Source of the DNA: JAOUEA01 sp963810915
GTDB taxonomy: Bacteria > Actinomycetota > UBA4738 > HRBIN12
Length of the DNA stretch: 64,000 nt
Direction of reading: 5' to 3'
Assembly (NCBI GenBank): GCA_963810915.1
Contig: CAWEPH010000005.1
Location: forward strand, 186,001-250,000
The position numbers and the translations under genes are program-made. The notes under the pieces were generated by a model. The model was not told the DNA's origin. It did not search any database and saw only the letters and a program-made list of their open reading frames with translations. This document shows, in pieces, positions 33,475-42,923 of the stretch. Numbering within the stretch: the first letter of the stretch is position 1; every line of letters starts with the position of its first letter.

Positions 33475-34530
33475 GTGTCCGACCCACGTGCGACGCCGCT
33501 GCGCGTCGCGATGCTGGCGCCGATCTCCTGGCGCGTCCCGCCCCGCCACTACGGCCCATGGGAGCTGTTCGTCTCCCTGCTCACCGAGGGCCTCGTCGCG
33601 CGCGGCGTCGACGTGACCCTGTTCGCCACCGCCGATTCTGAGACCTCGGCGCGCCTGGTGGGGACCGCTCCCACCGGCTACTCGGAGGACGAGACCCTCG
33701 ACGCGAAGGTCTCGGAGGCGATGCACATCGCCACGGTGTTCGAGCGTGCGAGCGAGTTCGACCTGATCCACAACAGCTTCGACTTCCTGCCGCTCACCTT
33801 CAGTAGGCTCGTCGAGACCCCGGTCGTCACGACGATCCACGGGTTCTCCTCGGAGCGGATCCTCCCCGTCTACGAGCGGTACAACGCCGGCGGGTCCTAC
33901 GTCGCGATCAGCGAGGCCGACCGACATCCGGCGCTCGACTACGTCGCCACGATCCATCATGGGATCGACATGCGGGCGTTCCCGTTCCGTGCGACGCCGG
34001 ATGGCTACCTGCTGATGTTCGGGAGGATCCATCCGCACAAGGGTGTCGTGGAGGCCATCGACGTGGCCGAGCGGATGCGGATGCCGCTCGTGATCGCGGG
34101 CATCGTGCAGGACGAGACCTATTTCGCCGATCGGGTGGAGCCCCGCATCGACGGGGATCGGGTGCGCTACGTGGGCGCGGTCGGCCACGACGCCAGGGGA
34201 AGGCTCCTCGGCGGGGCCGTCGCCCTCCTGCACCTGATCAGCTTCGACGAGCCGTTCGGCTTCGCCGTGGTGGAGTCGATGGCATGCGGCACCCCGGTCG
34301 TCGCTCACGACCGCGGCTCCATGCCCGAGTTGATCCACCCCGGAGAGAACGGCTACCTGGTGAGTTCCAGCGACGAAGCGGTGGAGGCGATCCCCGCGGC
34401 TGCGCGACTCGACCGGGCGGCCGTGCGCGCCTCGGTGGTCGCGCACTTCGACGTGATGCGGATGGTGGACGAGTACATCGATGTCTACCAGAGGGTTGTC
34501 CACGGGCACCGGACGACGCGTGCGCACTGA
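33475..34530 (+). CDS. Family 4 glycosyltransferase
   Basis: A 351-residue GT-B enzyme that moves a sugar from a nucleotide-sugar donor. The N-terminal domain starts VAMLAPISWRVPPRHYGPWE; the donor domain has MFGRIHPHKG and the EX7E motif as EPFGFAVVE, followed by SMACGTPVVAHDRGSMPELI. The acceptor is unknown. GTG 33475 is chosen from the leaderless -10 box. The gene overlaps the next glycosidase gene by 11 bases, so the two probably act on related glycans. Confidence 0.88.
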   Translation: MSDPRATPLRVAMLAPISWRVPPRHYGPWELFVSLLTEGLVARGVDVTLFATADSETSARLVGTAPTGYSEDETLDAKVSEAMHIATVFERASEFDLIHNSFDFLPLTFSRLVETPVVTTIHGFSSERILPVYERYNAGGSYVAISEADRHPALDYVATIHHGIDMRAFPFRATPDGYLLMFGRIHPHKGVVEAIDVAERMRMPLVIAGIVQDETYFADRVEPRIDGDRVRYVGAVGHDARGRLLGGAVALLHLISFDEPFGFAVVESMACGTPVVAHDRGSMPELIHPGENGYLVSSSDEAVEAIPAAARLDRAAVRASVVAHFDVMRMVDEYIDVYQRVVHGHRTTRAH

Positions 34531-35735
34531 ACCACCGCCCTTCCGGTTGGGGGTGAATTACTGGCCGGCGCGCTCCGCGATGGGGTGGTGGCGGCGATTC
34601 GACCGCGAGGAGGTCGTCGTCGACTTCGATGCGATCGCCCGAGCCGGGATGGACTCGGTGCGGTGCTTCCTGCGCTGGGAGGACTTCCAGCCCGAGCCCG
34701 CCCGCATCGACCGTGCGATGCTCGGGCACCTCCTGACGGTCGCCGACGCGGCGTCGCGCGCGGGTCTGCAGCTCGTCCCGACGCTCTTCACGGGCCACAT
34801 GAGCGGCGTGAACTGGATCCCCCGATGGGCGATCGGGGGTGCCGACCGCGATCCACGGTTCCGCGTCGTTGCGGGCGGCCGTGTCGTTCCCGACGGGATC
34901 CGCGACTGGTTCACGGACGAGGCAGTGGCAGATGCTCAGGGGTTGATGGCGAGGGAGGCGGCGGCCGCGCTCGCAGGTCATGAAGCGTTGTGGGCGTGGG
35001 ATCTCGGCAACGAGAACTCCAACTGCAGCGTCCCGCCCGATCACGAGAGCGGCCGCCGATGGCTGGGGAGGATGACCACGGCGATCCGAGGTGCCGACCC
35101 CGACGCGGCCATCACGATCGGACTCCATATGGAGGACCTGGAAGAGGACCGCCACATCGGCCCCCGGGAGGCCGCGGAGGTATGCGACTTCCTCACGATG
35201 CACGGCTATCCCATCTACGCAAGCTGGGCGGGTGGGCGCACGGATCCCGACGTAGCGCCGTTCTTGGCCCGCATCACGCGATGGCTGGGAGGCGGGAAGG
35301 ATGTGTTCTTCTCCGAGTTCGGGCTGCCCACCGCGCGTCACGGGGACGAGACCGGATCCGCGGGTGCGGGGGCGGAAGGCACGTTCTTGGTCGATGAGGA
35401 GGAGGCCGCCTCGTACACGGCCCTCGTGCTCGGGGGTCTCCGCCGCGCCGGGTTGCACGGGCGCGATGCTCTGGTGCTTCGCGGACTACGTCCGGGAGAT
35501 CTGGGCGGATCCCCCGCTGGACGAAGCCGTCCATGAGCGGTCGTTCGGCCTCTGGCGCGCCGACGGCTCCCCGAAGCCCGCGCTCACCCAGGTCGTCGCC
35601 GCGGCCGGCGCGACACGCCTGACCTCTGCCCCCGACGATTGGATCGATATCGACCCCGATCGTTATTGGCAGCGGCCTCGAGCCCAGCTGCGGCGACTCT
35701 ACGACCGATACCGGGCCTCGATCTCCGCCGGTTGA
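34520..35735 (+). CDS. Clan GH-A glycoside hydrolase, GH5-like (apparent frameshift)
   Basis: About 404 residues forming a TIM-barrel glycosidase. The start RLGVNYWPARSAMGWW, the acid/base Glu in AWDLGNENSN and the nucleophile Glu in VFFSEFGLPT are at the expected ends of strands 4 and 7. There is no signal peptide. One extra G in GGG at 35459-35461 breaks the frame near strand 8; removal gives GAMLWCFADY. It lies immediately after a glycosyltransferase, suggesting synthesis and trimming of the same glycan or glycoside; the substrate is unknown. Confidence 0.75.
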
Positions 35736-35748
35736 TCGAGCCTCAGCC

Positions 35749-36981
35749 CTACGTCGTCTGCTCGACCACGTGAGCGGGCAGCGGCTGGCGACCCGCACCC
35801 AGCGCGAGGGCGGCGGCGGCGATCCCGGCCCCCCCGCATCCGATCCACAGCGCGTTCGGATCGAGGTGCCACACCCAGGTGCCGATCAAGGGTCCGGCCA
35901 CGGCCGCGCTCGCGTACATCATCCCGAGCGCTCCCTGGTAGCGGCCGCGCGCATGCTCGGGCGCGCGGTCGGCCACGAACGCCGACGTCGCGGGCGACTC
36001 CACGATCTCCCCCAGCGTCCAGATCACGACCATCAGCCCCAGCGCGGGGAGCGACCGGGCCACGGTGAGCAGGGCGAACCCGCCGCCCACCAAGACGGCG
36101 CCTAGCGCGATCATGCGCGTGCGGGTCCGATGCTGGGTCCAGGCGCTCACGGGCAGCTCGAGCAGCACCACGAGGATCCCGTTGCACGCCAGGAGGAGTC
36201 CGTACACCTTGGTGGAGTAGCCCAGATCGTCGGTCACGTGCAGCGCGAAGGTGCTGGCGCTCTGCATGTACACGGCGGCCGTGAGGAACACGGCACCGAG
36301 GAACAGGAGGAACCCCTTGTCGGCCGCCATGTGGCTTCCGGCGCTCGCGTGCCCACGCTCGCGCTCCTGGATCTTGGTCGTGCGGGTGCCGTGGGGAAGC
36401 GCCGCCAGCGCCACGATCGCGAACGCGAGGGAGGTCAGCGCATCGCCGACGAAGAGCAGGTCGTAGGAGTGCGCCGCGAGGATGCCTCCGAGCGCCAGCC
36501 CGAACGCCCAGCCGAGGTTCACGCAGAGCCGATATGCGCTGAAGGCGGCCACGCGAGCCCGAGGCGCCGCCAGGTCGGAGATCAGGGCGCTCGACGCCGG
36601 GCGGTACAGCTCGGCCGCGAAACCCAGCAGCAGCACGACGCCCACGATCGCCCCCAGGCCGCGCACCCACACCAGGGACAGGGTGAGCGCCGCGCCTCCC
36701 AGCATCGAGATCGCGATCGTGGTGCGCCGCCCGAGCCGGTCGGCCATCAGCCCGCCCACCCCCTGCGCTCCGATCGCGCCCAGCCCGTAGGCGGCCAGCC
36801 CGAGCCCCGCCTGAGGCGCCGAGTATCCGCGGTGGGTGAGGTAGAGCGTGATGAACGGCAGGACGAAGGTCCCGAACCGGTTCACGAAGGCCCCGAAGAA
36901 CAGCACCCACACCGCGCGAGGGAGCCCTCGGAGGTTCTCTCGCAGGGACGGCGACGGGCCGTCGAGAGGAGGGGCGTTCAC
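35749..36981 (-). CDS. MFS transporter (MdtH/DHA1-like)
   Basis: A 410-residue 12-helix transporter with loop 2-3 motif GGLMADRLGRRTTI and motif-C-like GWAFGLALGG in helix 5, typical of proton-driven DHA1-type efflux pumps. It starts at GTG 36981, overlapping the upstream FMN-binding protein gene by four bases. The substrate is unknown. Confidence 0.85.
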   Translation of the reverse strand: MNAPPLDGPSPSLRENLRGLPRAVWVLFFGAFVNRFGTFVLPFITLYLTHRGYSAPQAGLGLAAYGLGAIGAQGVGGLMADRLGRRTTIAISMLGGAALTLSLVWVRGLGAIVGVVLLLGFAAELYRPASSALISDLAAPRARVAAFSAYRLCVNLGWAFGLALGGILAAHSYDLLFVGDALTSLAFAIVALAALPHGTRTTKIQERERGHASAGSHMAADKGFLLFLGAVFLTAAVYMQSASTFALHVTDDLGYSTKVYGLLLACNGILVVLLELPVSAWTQHRTRTRMIALGAVLVGGGFALLTVARSLPALGLMVVIWTLGEIVESPATSAFVADRAPEHARGRYQGALGMMYASAAVAGPLIGTWVWHLDPNALWIGCGGAGIAAAALALGAGRQPLPAHVVEQTT

Positions 36982-37655
36982 GCGGTGACGCCGGATCCGC
37001 CCGTGGGGCGGCGATACCCGGTGGCGTAACCCGGCGCCTCGATCCCCGCCTTGAGGTCGGGCGCCGGCTCCGGGTCGCCGACCGTCGTGCGCAGGGGCAG
37101 GACGCCCGCCCACGCGAGCGACGCGAGATCGTCGGGTGGATCGACGGGGCCTCCCGTCCGGATCTTCGCGGAGGCCTCGTCCAGCGGGACGGCGAAGATC
37201 GCCGTCTCCTTCAGCTCCTTCCCGTTCGGCATGCGCACGTCCGCCGTGCGGCCCGGAACGACGTGCTCCACGAGCGCGCGCTGCGCCTCGTCACGTTCGG
37301 CGGCATCCGTGACCTCGCGCGGTATGCCGTACACGACGACCGAGCGGTAGTTCATGGAGTGCGTGGGGGTGGATCGAGCGAGGACGAGGCCGTCGATCAG
37401 CGTGGCCTCGACGCAGATCGTCCGACCGTCGCCGATGCCACGAAGCGTGCGGCTGGCGGCGGAGCCGTGCACGTACAGCGTGTCGCCGACGCGGACGTGG
37501 ATCGTCGGGATGACGCGAGGGTGACCCTCCTCCGTGACCCACGCCAGGTGGCAGAGCAACGCCTCGTCGAGGATCGCATCGATCGTGGCGCGGTCGTAGG
37601 CGCCGCGCTCGGGGTGGCGACGGACGCGCGTGCGTTCGGTAGGAGCCTCGGTCAT
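36978..37655 (-). CDS. Pyridoxamine 5'-phosphate oxidase-like FMN-binding protein
   Basis: A 225-residue split-barrel flavoprotein. The segments ALLCHLAWVTEEGHPRVIPT, LYVHGSAASRTLR and SMNYRSVVVYG are characteristic of the pyridoxamine-oxidase-like group related to 5-nitroimidazole resistance protein NimA. The usual role is an FMN- or F420-dependent redox reaction with an unknown small molecule. It is the first gene of a pair with an MFS exporter and has a leaderless -10 box. A detoxify-and-export role is possible. Confidence 0.82.
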   Translation of the reverse strand: MTEAPTERTRVRRHPERGAYDRATIDAILDEALLCHLAWVTEEGHPRVIPTIHVRVGDTLYVHGSAASRTLRGIGDGRTICVEATLIDGLVLARSTPTHSMNYRSVVVYGIPREVTDAAERDEAQRALVEHVVPGRTADVRMPNGKELKETAIFAVPLDEASAKIRTGGPVDPPDDLASLAWAGVLPLRTTVGDPEPAPDLKAGIEAPGYATGYRRPTGGSGVTA

Positions 37656-37661
37656 GCCCCG

Positions 37662-37667
37662 ATGCTA
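37662..37667 (-). promoter_or_regulatory. -10 box of leaderless promoter (FMN-binding protein gene)
   Basis: TAGCAT on the minus strand lies six bases before ATG 37655. Confidence 0.55.
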
Positions 37668-37689
37668 TCGGGCGTGACCTCGGATGCCG

Positions 37690-37881
37690 CTAGTGCTTGT
37701 CCCAGTGATCCCGGTTCCACCAGTGCCGGTGCTCGCCGTCCACGTAGTCGATGTGACCGTCGTGCTCGACCGCCTCGTGACCACACTCGGGGCCGTGCTC
37801 GTGGGCCTCCTCGGCCTCCTCGATCTCACGGGGTTCGAAGGCCTGCTCGTTCCCCCACATCCCCGGCGACATCTTCGACAT
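37690..37881 (-). CDS. His/acidic-rich small protein, probable metal binder
   Basis: A 63-residue protein with 11 histidines, many acidic residues and the pattern HGPECGHEAVEHDGHIDYVDGEHRHWW. Short proteins of this type recur near metal-handling genes and are presumed to bind zinc or related metals. It is the distal gene of the cobalamin-riboswitch operon and overlaps the 3' end of the S-component gene by 56 bases. It has its own GGAAGG ribosome site. A cobalt link is possible but is inference. Confidence 0.6.
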   Translation of the reverse strand: MSKMSPGMWGNEQAFEPREIEEAEEAHEHGPECGHEAVEHDGHIDYVDGEHRHWWNRDHWDKH

Positions 37882-38725
37882 GTCCGGATCCTTCCGTGAT
37901 CGCGGCTACGGGGGCAGTCATATCACCCCGGACGTCGAGACGCATCCGCCGGGCCGCGCGATCGAGGGCGCCGAGCAACGGGCGACCCAGCGCGAGCACG
38001 AGGAGCGCGTTGCCCACGGCGCGGAAGCTATCCCAGGCGAAGGAGGTGGCCGCGTAGAACCCCAGGTAGTGTCGGAGGTTCGTGGCCGCGCCCGCGGCCG
38101 GGTCCCACGCGAGCGCCGAGCCACCGGCCAGGAACGGCCAGGACCAGAGGTTCATCACCGCGCCGAAGAGGTAGCCGGTCACGAACCCGTACGCGGCGAG
38201 CGACCCGATCCGTAACCCCCAGGAGCCCTTCGGCAGCAGGCCTGCGCCCATGCCGACCCAGCCGACCGCCACCATCTGGAACGGCAGCCACGGTCCGAGC
38301 CCGCCGACGAAGAGGCCGCTCGCGAAGGTGCCCACCGCGCCGAGGAGGAACCCGAACCCGGGGCCGAACGCGTTGCCCGCCACCAGCACGATGATGAACA
38401 TCGCGCTGAACCCCGCGACGAAGCCCGGGAGGCGCAGGGCCACCATCGCGGCGCCGAGCACGCCGAGGAGTGCGACCGACTTCGGGCCAAGCCCGCCCCG
38501 GCCGAGCTCGACGAATAGGACGGCGCCCAGGCAGATGAGCAGCGTGAGCAGGATCAGCGGCCCGTCCTGCTTGTGGTTCTCGTCGAACCCCGGGGCGAGC
38601 GGCAGGACGAACGGCCAGAGGAACGCGAGCAGACCCAGGAGGTTCACCCCGACGAGCACCGCCAAGCGCAGGCGCTCGCGGCCGACGCCGAGCGCGCCCG
38701 TGACGGGGACGGCCGCCGCGCTCAC
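37826..38725 (-). CDS. ECF transporter S component (substrate-binding membrane subunit)
   Basis: A 299-residue protein with about six to eight hydrophobic helices, Gly/Phe-rich in the middle (residues about 30-250). The helical FGPGFGFLLGAVGTFASGLFVGGLGPWLPFQM block matches ECF S components, which bind the vitamin and topple in the membrane. Position beside EcfT and EcfA and downstream of a cobalamin riboswitch makes vitamin B12 or a corrinoid precursor the likely ligand. It starts with GTG overlapping the ATPase stop. The polar C-terminal 35 residues overlap another gene. Confidence 0.72.
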   Translation of the reverse strand: MSAAAVPVTGALGVGRERLRLAVLVGVNLLGLLAFLWPFVLPLAPGFDENHKQDGPLILLTLLICLGAVLFVELGRGGLGPKSVALLGVLGAAMVALRLPGFVAGFSAMFIIVLVAGNAFGPGFGFLLGAVGTFASGLFVGGLGPWLPFQMVAVGWVGMGAGLLPKGSWGLRIGSLAAYGFVTGYLFGAVMNLWSWPFLAGGSALAWDPAAGAATNLRHYLGFYAATSFAWDSFRAVGNALLVLALGRPLLGALDRAARRMRLDVRGDMTAPVAAITEGSGHVEDVAGDVGERAGLRTP

Positions 38726-40290
38726 GCCAACGCCTCCGCGACCTGCTCCGGCGTGAGCCAGCCCGCGCCGAACGCGCGCGTCATCTGGGGGGCGAAGACG
38801 TGAGAGTCCCCGAGCACGACCCCCGCAGCTCCATCGGCGATCACCTCGCCACCCGCGAGCATCACGACGCGTGTGGCCACGGCGGCTGCCAGCTCCACGT
38901 CGTGCGTGGCGAAGACGCCCGCACCCCCGTCCGCGGCGTGATGCCGCAGGAACCGTGCGAGCCGCTCCTTCGAGTCGGGGTCCAGGCCGCGCGTGGGTTC
39001 GTCGAGTAGGAGCACCGGGGCCCCTGCGGCAGCGACCGCCGCCGCGGCCACCAGCAGCCGCTGGCCGGCGGAGAGGTCGCGCGGGTGGCATGCTGCGAGC
39101 GGCGCGATGCCCAGCGCATCCAGGACCAGGCCGGCCGTCGTCTCGTCCAACCCCCGCGCGCGCAGCGTGGTGCGCACCTCGTCGAGGACGGTGTCCGCGA
39201 ACAGGATCGCGTCGGGCTCCTGAGGGCAGAGCGCCGCGTCCAACCCCGGCCGCGGTGCGTGCCCGCGGACGAGGACCGTCCCACGGGACGGGGCATGCAC
39301 GCCCACGATGCTGCGCAGGAGGGTGGTCTTGCCCGCCCCGTTGCGGCCCATGATCGCCACGATCTCGCCGGCGCCGACCTCGAGGTCCAGGCCGCGCACC
39401 GCGGGGACGTCACCGTGGGAGGCGGTGAGACCGCGGATCTTGATCAGGACGTCGCCCGGGGCATGGCCGTTCTCCGTCACCCGCAGCGGGAGAGCGCCGG
39501 CCATCCGGCGGGCGTCGCGCACGGTGAGCGGAACGGGATCCCATCCAACCAGGCGGCCGAGGTGTGCCACCGGTGGACCCATCGCGAGGTGCCGGATCAC
39601 GTCGGCCGGGCCGCCCATCGTCACCCGACCCCGATCGAAGCCGAGCGCGACGTCCACGGAACCGGCGACCCGCTCGAGGCGGTGCTCGGCCAGGAGCACC
39701 GTCATCCCTTGGTCATGCACGAGGCGCTGCAGCGCGGCCACCACGTGCTCGGCCCCCTGAGGATCGAGCTGGGAGGTGGGCTCGTCCAGGACGAGCGTGC
39801 GGGGCCCGGCCGCCATCGCCGCCGCGATCGCTACGCGCTGGCGTTCCCCTCCCGAGAGCGACCGCACGCTGCGGCCGCGCAACGGCTCGATGTCGAGCAG
39901 GTCGAGCATCTCCTCCACACGGCGGCGCATGTGCACGGGGTCGACCCCGAGGTTCTCCATCCCGTACGCGAGTTCGTCCTCGACGCGATCGAGCACGAAC
40001 GATGCCGCGGGATCCTGTGGCACGAACGCGACGACGTCCGCGAGCTTGCGCGGAGGGAAGTGCAGCGTGTCGCGTCCTCCGGCGTGCACGCGTCCGGCGA
40101 AGGTCCCGCCGGTGAAGTGGGGCACGAGCCCGTTGGCCGCTCGCAGGAGCGTGGACTTGCCCGCGCCGGTCGGGCCCACCGCGAGGGCGAACGTGCCTTC
40201 GTCGATCGAGAGGCTGACGTCCTGGAGGGCGTCGGAGGGCGTGTCGGGGTAGCGGAACGATACGCCGTCGAAGCGCAGGGCCTCGGTCAT
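38722..40290 (-). CDS. ECF transporter fused double ATPase (EcfA-EcfA')
   Basis: A 522-residue protein holding two ABC ATPase domains in tandem. Domain 1 (about 1-245): Walker A GPTGAGKST, signature LSGGERQRVAIAAAM, Walker B TLVLDEP. Domain 2 (about 275-522): Walker A GRNGAGKTT, signature LSAGQRLLVAAAAV, Walker B VLLLDEPTRGLD. Most ECF modules use two separate ATPases; the fusion fixes the pairing. ATG 40290 overlaps the ecfT stop by four bases. Confidence 0.85.
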   Translation of the reverse strand: MTEALRFDGVSFRYPDTPSDALQDVSLSIDEGTFALAVGPTGAGKSTLLRAANGLVPHFTGGTFAGRVHAGGRDTLHFPPRKLADVVAFVPQDPAASFVLDRVEDELAYGMENLGVDPVHMRRRVEEMLDLLDIEPLRGRSVRSLSGGERQRVAIAAAMAAGPRTLVLDEPTSQLDPQGAEHVVAALQRLVHDQGMTVLLAEHRLERVAGSVDVALGFDRGRVTMGGPADVIRHLAMGPPVAHLGRLVGWDPVPLTVRDARRMAGALPLRVTENGHAPGDVLIKIRGLTASHGDVPAVRGLDLEVGAGEIVAIMGRNGAGKTTLLRSIVGVHAPSRGTVLVRGHAPRPGLDAALCPQEPDAILFADTVLDEVRTTLRARGLDETTAGLVLDALGIAPLAACHPRDLSAGQRLLVAAAAVAAAGAPVLLLDEPTRGLDPDSKERLARFLRHHAADGGAGVFATHDVELAAAVATRVVMLAGGEVIADGAAGVVLGDSHVFAPQMTRAFGAGWLTPEQVAEALA

Positions 40291-41081
40291 GACCGGTCGG
40301 CGTTCGGATGGGGGAGGAAGCCCGGGAGCGCCAGGAGCAGCAAGGCGCCGATCAGCCATGGATCGGCCGCGGGCCAGGTCAACGGGTCGGTCGAGGGATG
40401 CAGGCCGCCCCGTCCGGTCCAGGCGGCGGCCAGGAACACGCAGGCGGCGAGGCCCGCGGCCAGGGCCGTGGCGACGGCGGCGGGCGTCCAGTGCTCCGGC
40501 CGGTAGCGGGTGCGCCTGCCGCGGCCGTGCCCGCGTGCGTCCATCGACTCCGCGAGCGTGACGGCCTCCTCCATCCCGGACTCGAGGACCGGCACGGCGA
40601 GCGACGGCAGGCCGCGCCAACGCGCGGTCCGGATGCCGCGGAGCTGTTGGGCCTCGCGGACGCGCCCCACCGTGGCGATGGTGCGCGGGGCGATCGAGAG
40701 CGCCAGGGCGGCCGCCAGGGCGGGCTCGTGGAAGCGGCGCGGCGCTAGACGCACGACGCCGAACGGATCCGTCACCGCGTTGAAGGTGCCGAAGACGATG
40801 AGCAGGGCGGCGAGGCGTGCTCCTTCCAACGCGGCGAAGGCGACGTTGGCGGCGTCGACGGTGCCCAGGAAGACGAGCGCCGTGCGGATCGCCATCGCCA
40901 GGAGGCCGGCGAGGGCGAAGACGCGGAAGCTCCGCGCGGTGGGTCCCGGCACGCGGCAGTTCGCGTACACGAACCAGGCCACGGCCACGAGGAGCGCCAG
41001 GTAGAACGGATCCGTCGTCGTGAACGCGACGGCGCCCGCGCACGTGGCCCAGACGATCCACGCGCCGGGATGCAGCTTCAC
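40287..41081 (-). CDS. ECF transporter transmembrane coupling protein (EcfT)
   Basis: A 264-residue membrane protein with six or so helices and a cytoplasmic coupling region containing the Ala-Arg-Gly motif as SMDARGHGRGRRTRYRP near residue 185, which docks on the ATPases in ECF transporters. It begins at GTG 41081 and overlaps both neighbours by four bases. Confidence 0.85.
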   Translation of the reverse strand: MKLHPGAWIVWATCAGAVAFTTTDPFYLALLVAVAWFVYANCRVPGPTARSFRVFALAGLLAMAIRTALVFLGTVDAANVAFAALEGARLAALLIVFGTFNAVTDPFGVVRLAPRRFHEPALAAALALSIAPRTIATVGRVREAQQLRGIRTARWRGLPSLAVPVLESGMEEAVTLAESMDARGHGRGRRTRYRPEHWTPAAVATALAAGLAACVFLAAAWTGRGGLHPSTDPLTWPAADPWLIGALLLLALPGFLPHPNADRS

Positions 41082-41932
41082 GCCCGCTCCTGCCTCTGGC
41101 GTCGTCGGAGCGTCAGCGCGCCGGCCGCACCCAGGGCGACCACGGCGCCCGCCACCGCGATGGCGCCGGCGGGTGGTCCGCCGTTCGAGGGGGCGGTGCC
41201 GCTCGTCGCCACCGCCCGGATGATCTCGGGGGACGATGGGTCGCTCGGCGACGATGTGGGGGTGGCCTTCGGGGTGGCGCTGGGACGTGCCGAGGCGTGG
41301 GCGCCGGCGGTTCGAGATCCCGACGGCGACGAAGAGGTGTCGTCCGTGCTCGTACCGGAACGGGCCGCGCCCCCGCCGGGGTTGCCCCCACCGGCGGGAG
41401 AGGGGTTCGGCGAGGGCGGTTCGGGCGTCGGCGTGCTCACGTCACAGACCTCCGAGAACCGGAGGAACGGCGGCGCCGCGTGCGTGGTGCCCGAGTCGCC
41501 CGGCCCGAACGACCAGCCTTCGACGGATCCGTCGGTGACCGCCGCCGAGGCGGCGCCCGAGCCCGCCCAGCTCCAGCCGCCACCGGCCGTGCCGTGCCAG
41601 TAGCCCCAGAAGTCCGGGTAGGCGGAGAAGCAGTCGCCACCGTTCGGCCCGACGCCGTTGAGCTGGCACACGGCCTGGCTGCCGAACCCGAGGTGATACG
41701 AGAGGCCGTACTGCGCACCCGCCAGCTGGATCAGTCGGATCCCGCTGACGCTCGTCGCGTCCAGCGCGACGCAATACGTCGTGGTGCGAACGCCCGTGTC
41801 CACGACGAGTGCCGCGTGAGGGCGTCCTGATGCCGCCGCGCACGACGCGCTCGCGCCGGCGAACGCCGGCACGAGGGCCGGCGCAACCAGCACCAGCGCG
41901 AGCGCGAACGTGCGCAGTCGTGGCAGTCTCAC
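41078..41932 (-). CDS. Secreted DUF4430-like protein with C-terminal membrane anchor
   Basis: A 284-residue exported protein: signal peptide (about 1-30), a beta-rich domain (about 35-165), a Pro/Ser/Thr/Gly-rich stalk (about 170-250), a transmembrane helix and a basic tail. The folded part has CQLNGVGPNGGDC, then a Trp/Gly-rich FWGYWHGTAGGGWSW, and ends GSVEGWSFGPGD. This layout matches DUF4430 domains, the family that includes the C-terminal domain of transcobalamin and intrinsic factor. It overlaps the toroid gene by four bases, and I infer a corrinoid-binding surface partner. Confidence 0.68.
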   Translation of the reverse strand: MRLPRLRTFALALVLVAPALVPAFAGASASCAAASGRPHAALVVDTGVRTTTYCVALDATSVSGIRLIQLAGAQYGLSYHLGFGSQAVCQLNGVGPNGGDCFSAYPDFWGYWHGTAGGGWSWAGSGAASAAVTDGSVEGWSFGPGDSGTTHAAPPFLRFSEVCDVSTPTPEPPSPNPSPAGGGNPGGGAARSGTSTDDTSSSPSGSRTAGAHASARPSATPKATPTSSPSDPSSPEIIRAVATSGTAPSNGGPPAGAIAVAGAVVALGAAGALTLRRRQRQERA

Positions 41933-42921
41933 GCGCAGGCCCTCACGGCCGGCAGGCCCGCGCGCACCGAACCGCCCACGGGCAGCGAGGCCCGCAGGAT
42001 CCCCGGCACGGCACCGATCGTGGCGCCCACGTCGGGATCGGTCCTCGCCCCGTCGGTGGAGGTGTAGGCGAAGGCTCCGCACACGGGGTACTGGAGCCTC
42101 CGCAGCGCCGTCATCCCGCCCGTGGGGATCCGGAGGCCGGCCGCGGTGTACGCCTGCAGCACGAGCGCGGTGGAGTTCGCGTCGGTCGTGAAGCCCGCGG
42201 AGTATCCCCAGCCCTTCGCGTGATCGCGCACGGTCGGGAAGAAGGCGAACGGGTCGGCCACCCAGTCCGTCTTCGACATGTTCGTGAGCGCCTGCACAAC
42301 GTAGCTGGTGGTGTTGGAGTCGGACGAGAAGTGATCCGTGGGCGTCCCGTCGTAGCAGCTGGCATCGTCGGTGGCGCCGTCGTACGGCTCGTCGTAGGTC
42401 CAGCCACCGTCGGGGCACTGCGCCGCGAGCAACCAGTTGGCGAGGGCCGGACCGGGCTTGACGCCGGCCGACTCGAGCGCGAGCAACGCCATCGCATCGT
42501 CGAAGACCGCCGACGTGCCGAAGCGTCCACCGGTCACGGTGTCGCGCAGGGCCTTGATGAGGTTGGTCCCGCCGAACGTGCGCGGATCGAGGCCGGCGGC
42601 GGAGATCGCCAACACGACCTTGGCTTGGAGCCCGACGGTGTCGACCCGGCCGGCCTCGACCTGTGTGCGGAGGTAGCCGATCGCCTTGCTCATCCGGGTG
42701 CGGCCGACGCCTGCGGCCACGAACGCGACGACGGCGTCGGCGGTCGAGCCGACGGGCGAGAACGCGACGATCGCCCCGTTCGCCTTCTGCTTGGACGCGA
42801 GGTAGGCGACGGCGCGCGCAGCGCGTTGCGCATCGGTCGGCGCCGCGGCTCGCGCGGCGACCGGTGACATGACGATGATGAGCGTGACGAGCGCAGCGGC
42901 AACCCTGCGGGTCCTGCCCAT
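41929..42921 (-). CDS. Secreted alpha/alpha-toroid protein, transcobalamin N-domain-like
   Basis: A 330-residue exported protein with a signal peptide (about 1-27) followed by repeated paired helices with the motif AQCPDGGWTYDEPYDG and similar Gly-Trp/Phe turns (GAIVAFS, GRFGTSAVF, GWGYSAGF), as in prenyltransferase-type toroids. The N-domain of intrinsic factor and transcobalamin has this fold. There is no DxDD or QW-type cyclase active site. It is the first gene of the operon, directly below the cobalamin riboswitch. The ATG has a GGAAGGAG ribosome site. Confidence 0.75.
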   Translation of the reverse strand: MGRTRRVAAALVTLIIVMSPVAARAAAPTDAQRAARAVAYLASKQKANGAIVAFSPVGSTADAVVAFVAAGVGRTRMSKAIGYLRTQVEAGRVDTVGLQAKVVLAISAAGLDPRTFGGTNLIKALRDTVTGGRFGTSAVFDDAMALLALESAGVKPGPALANWLLAAQCPDGGWTYDEPYDGATDDASCYDGTPTDHFSSDSNTTSYVVQALTNMSKTDWVADPFAFFPTVRDHAKGWGYSAGFTTDANSTALVLQAYTAAGLRIPTGGMTALRRLQYPVCGAFAYTSTDGARTDPDVGATIGAVPGILRASLPVGGSVRAGLPAVRACA

Positions 42922-42923
42922 GA

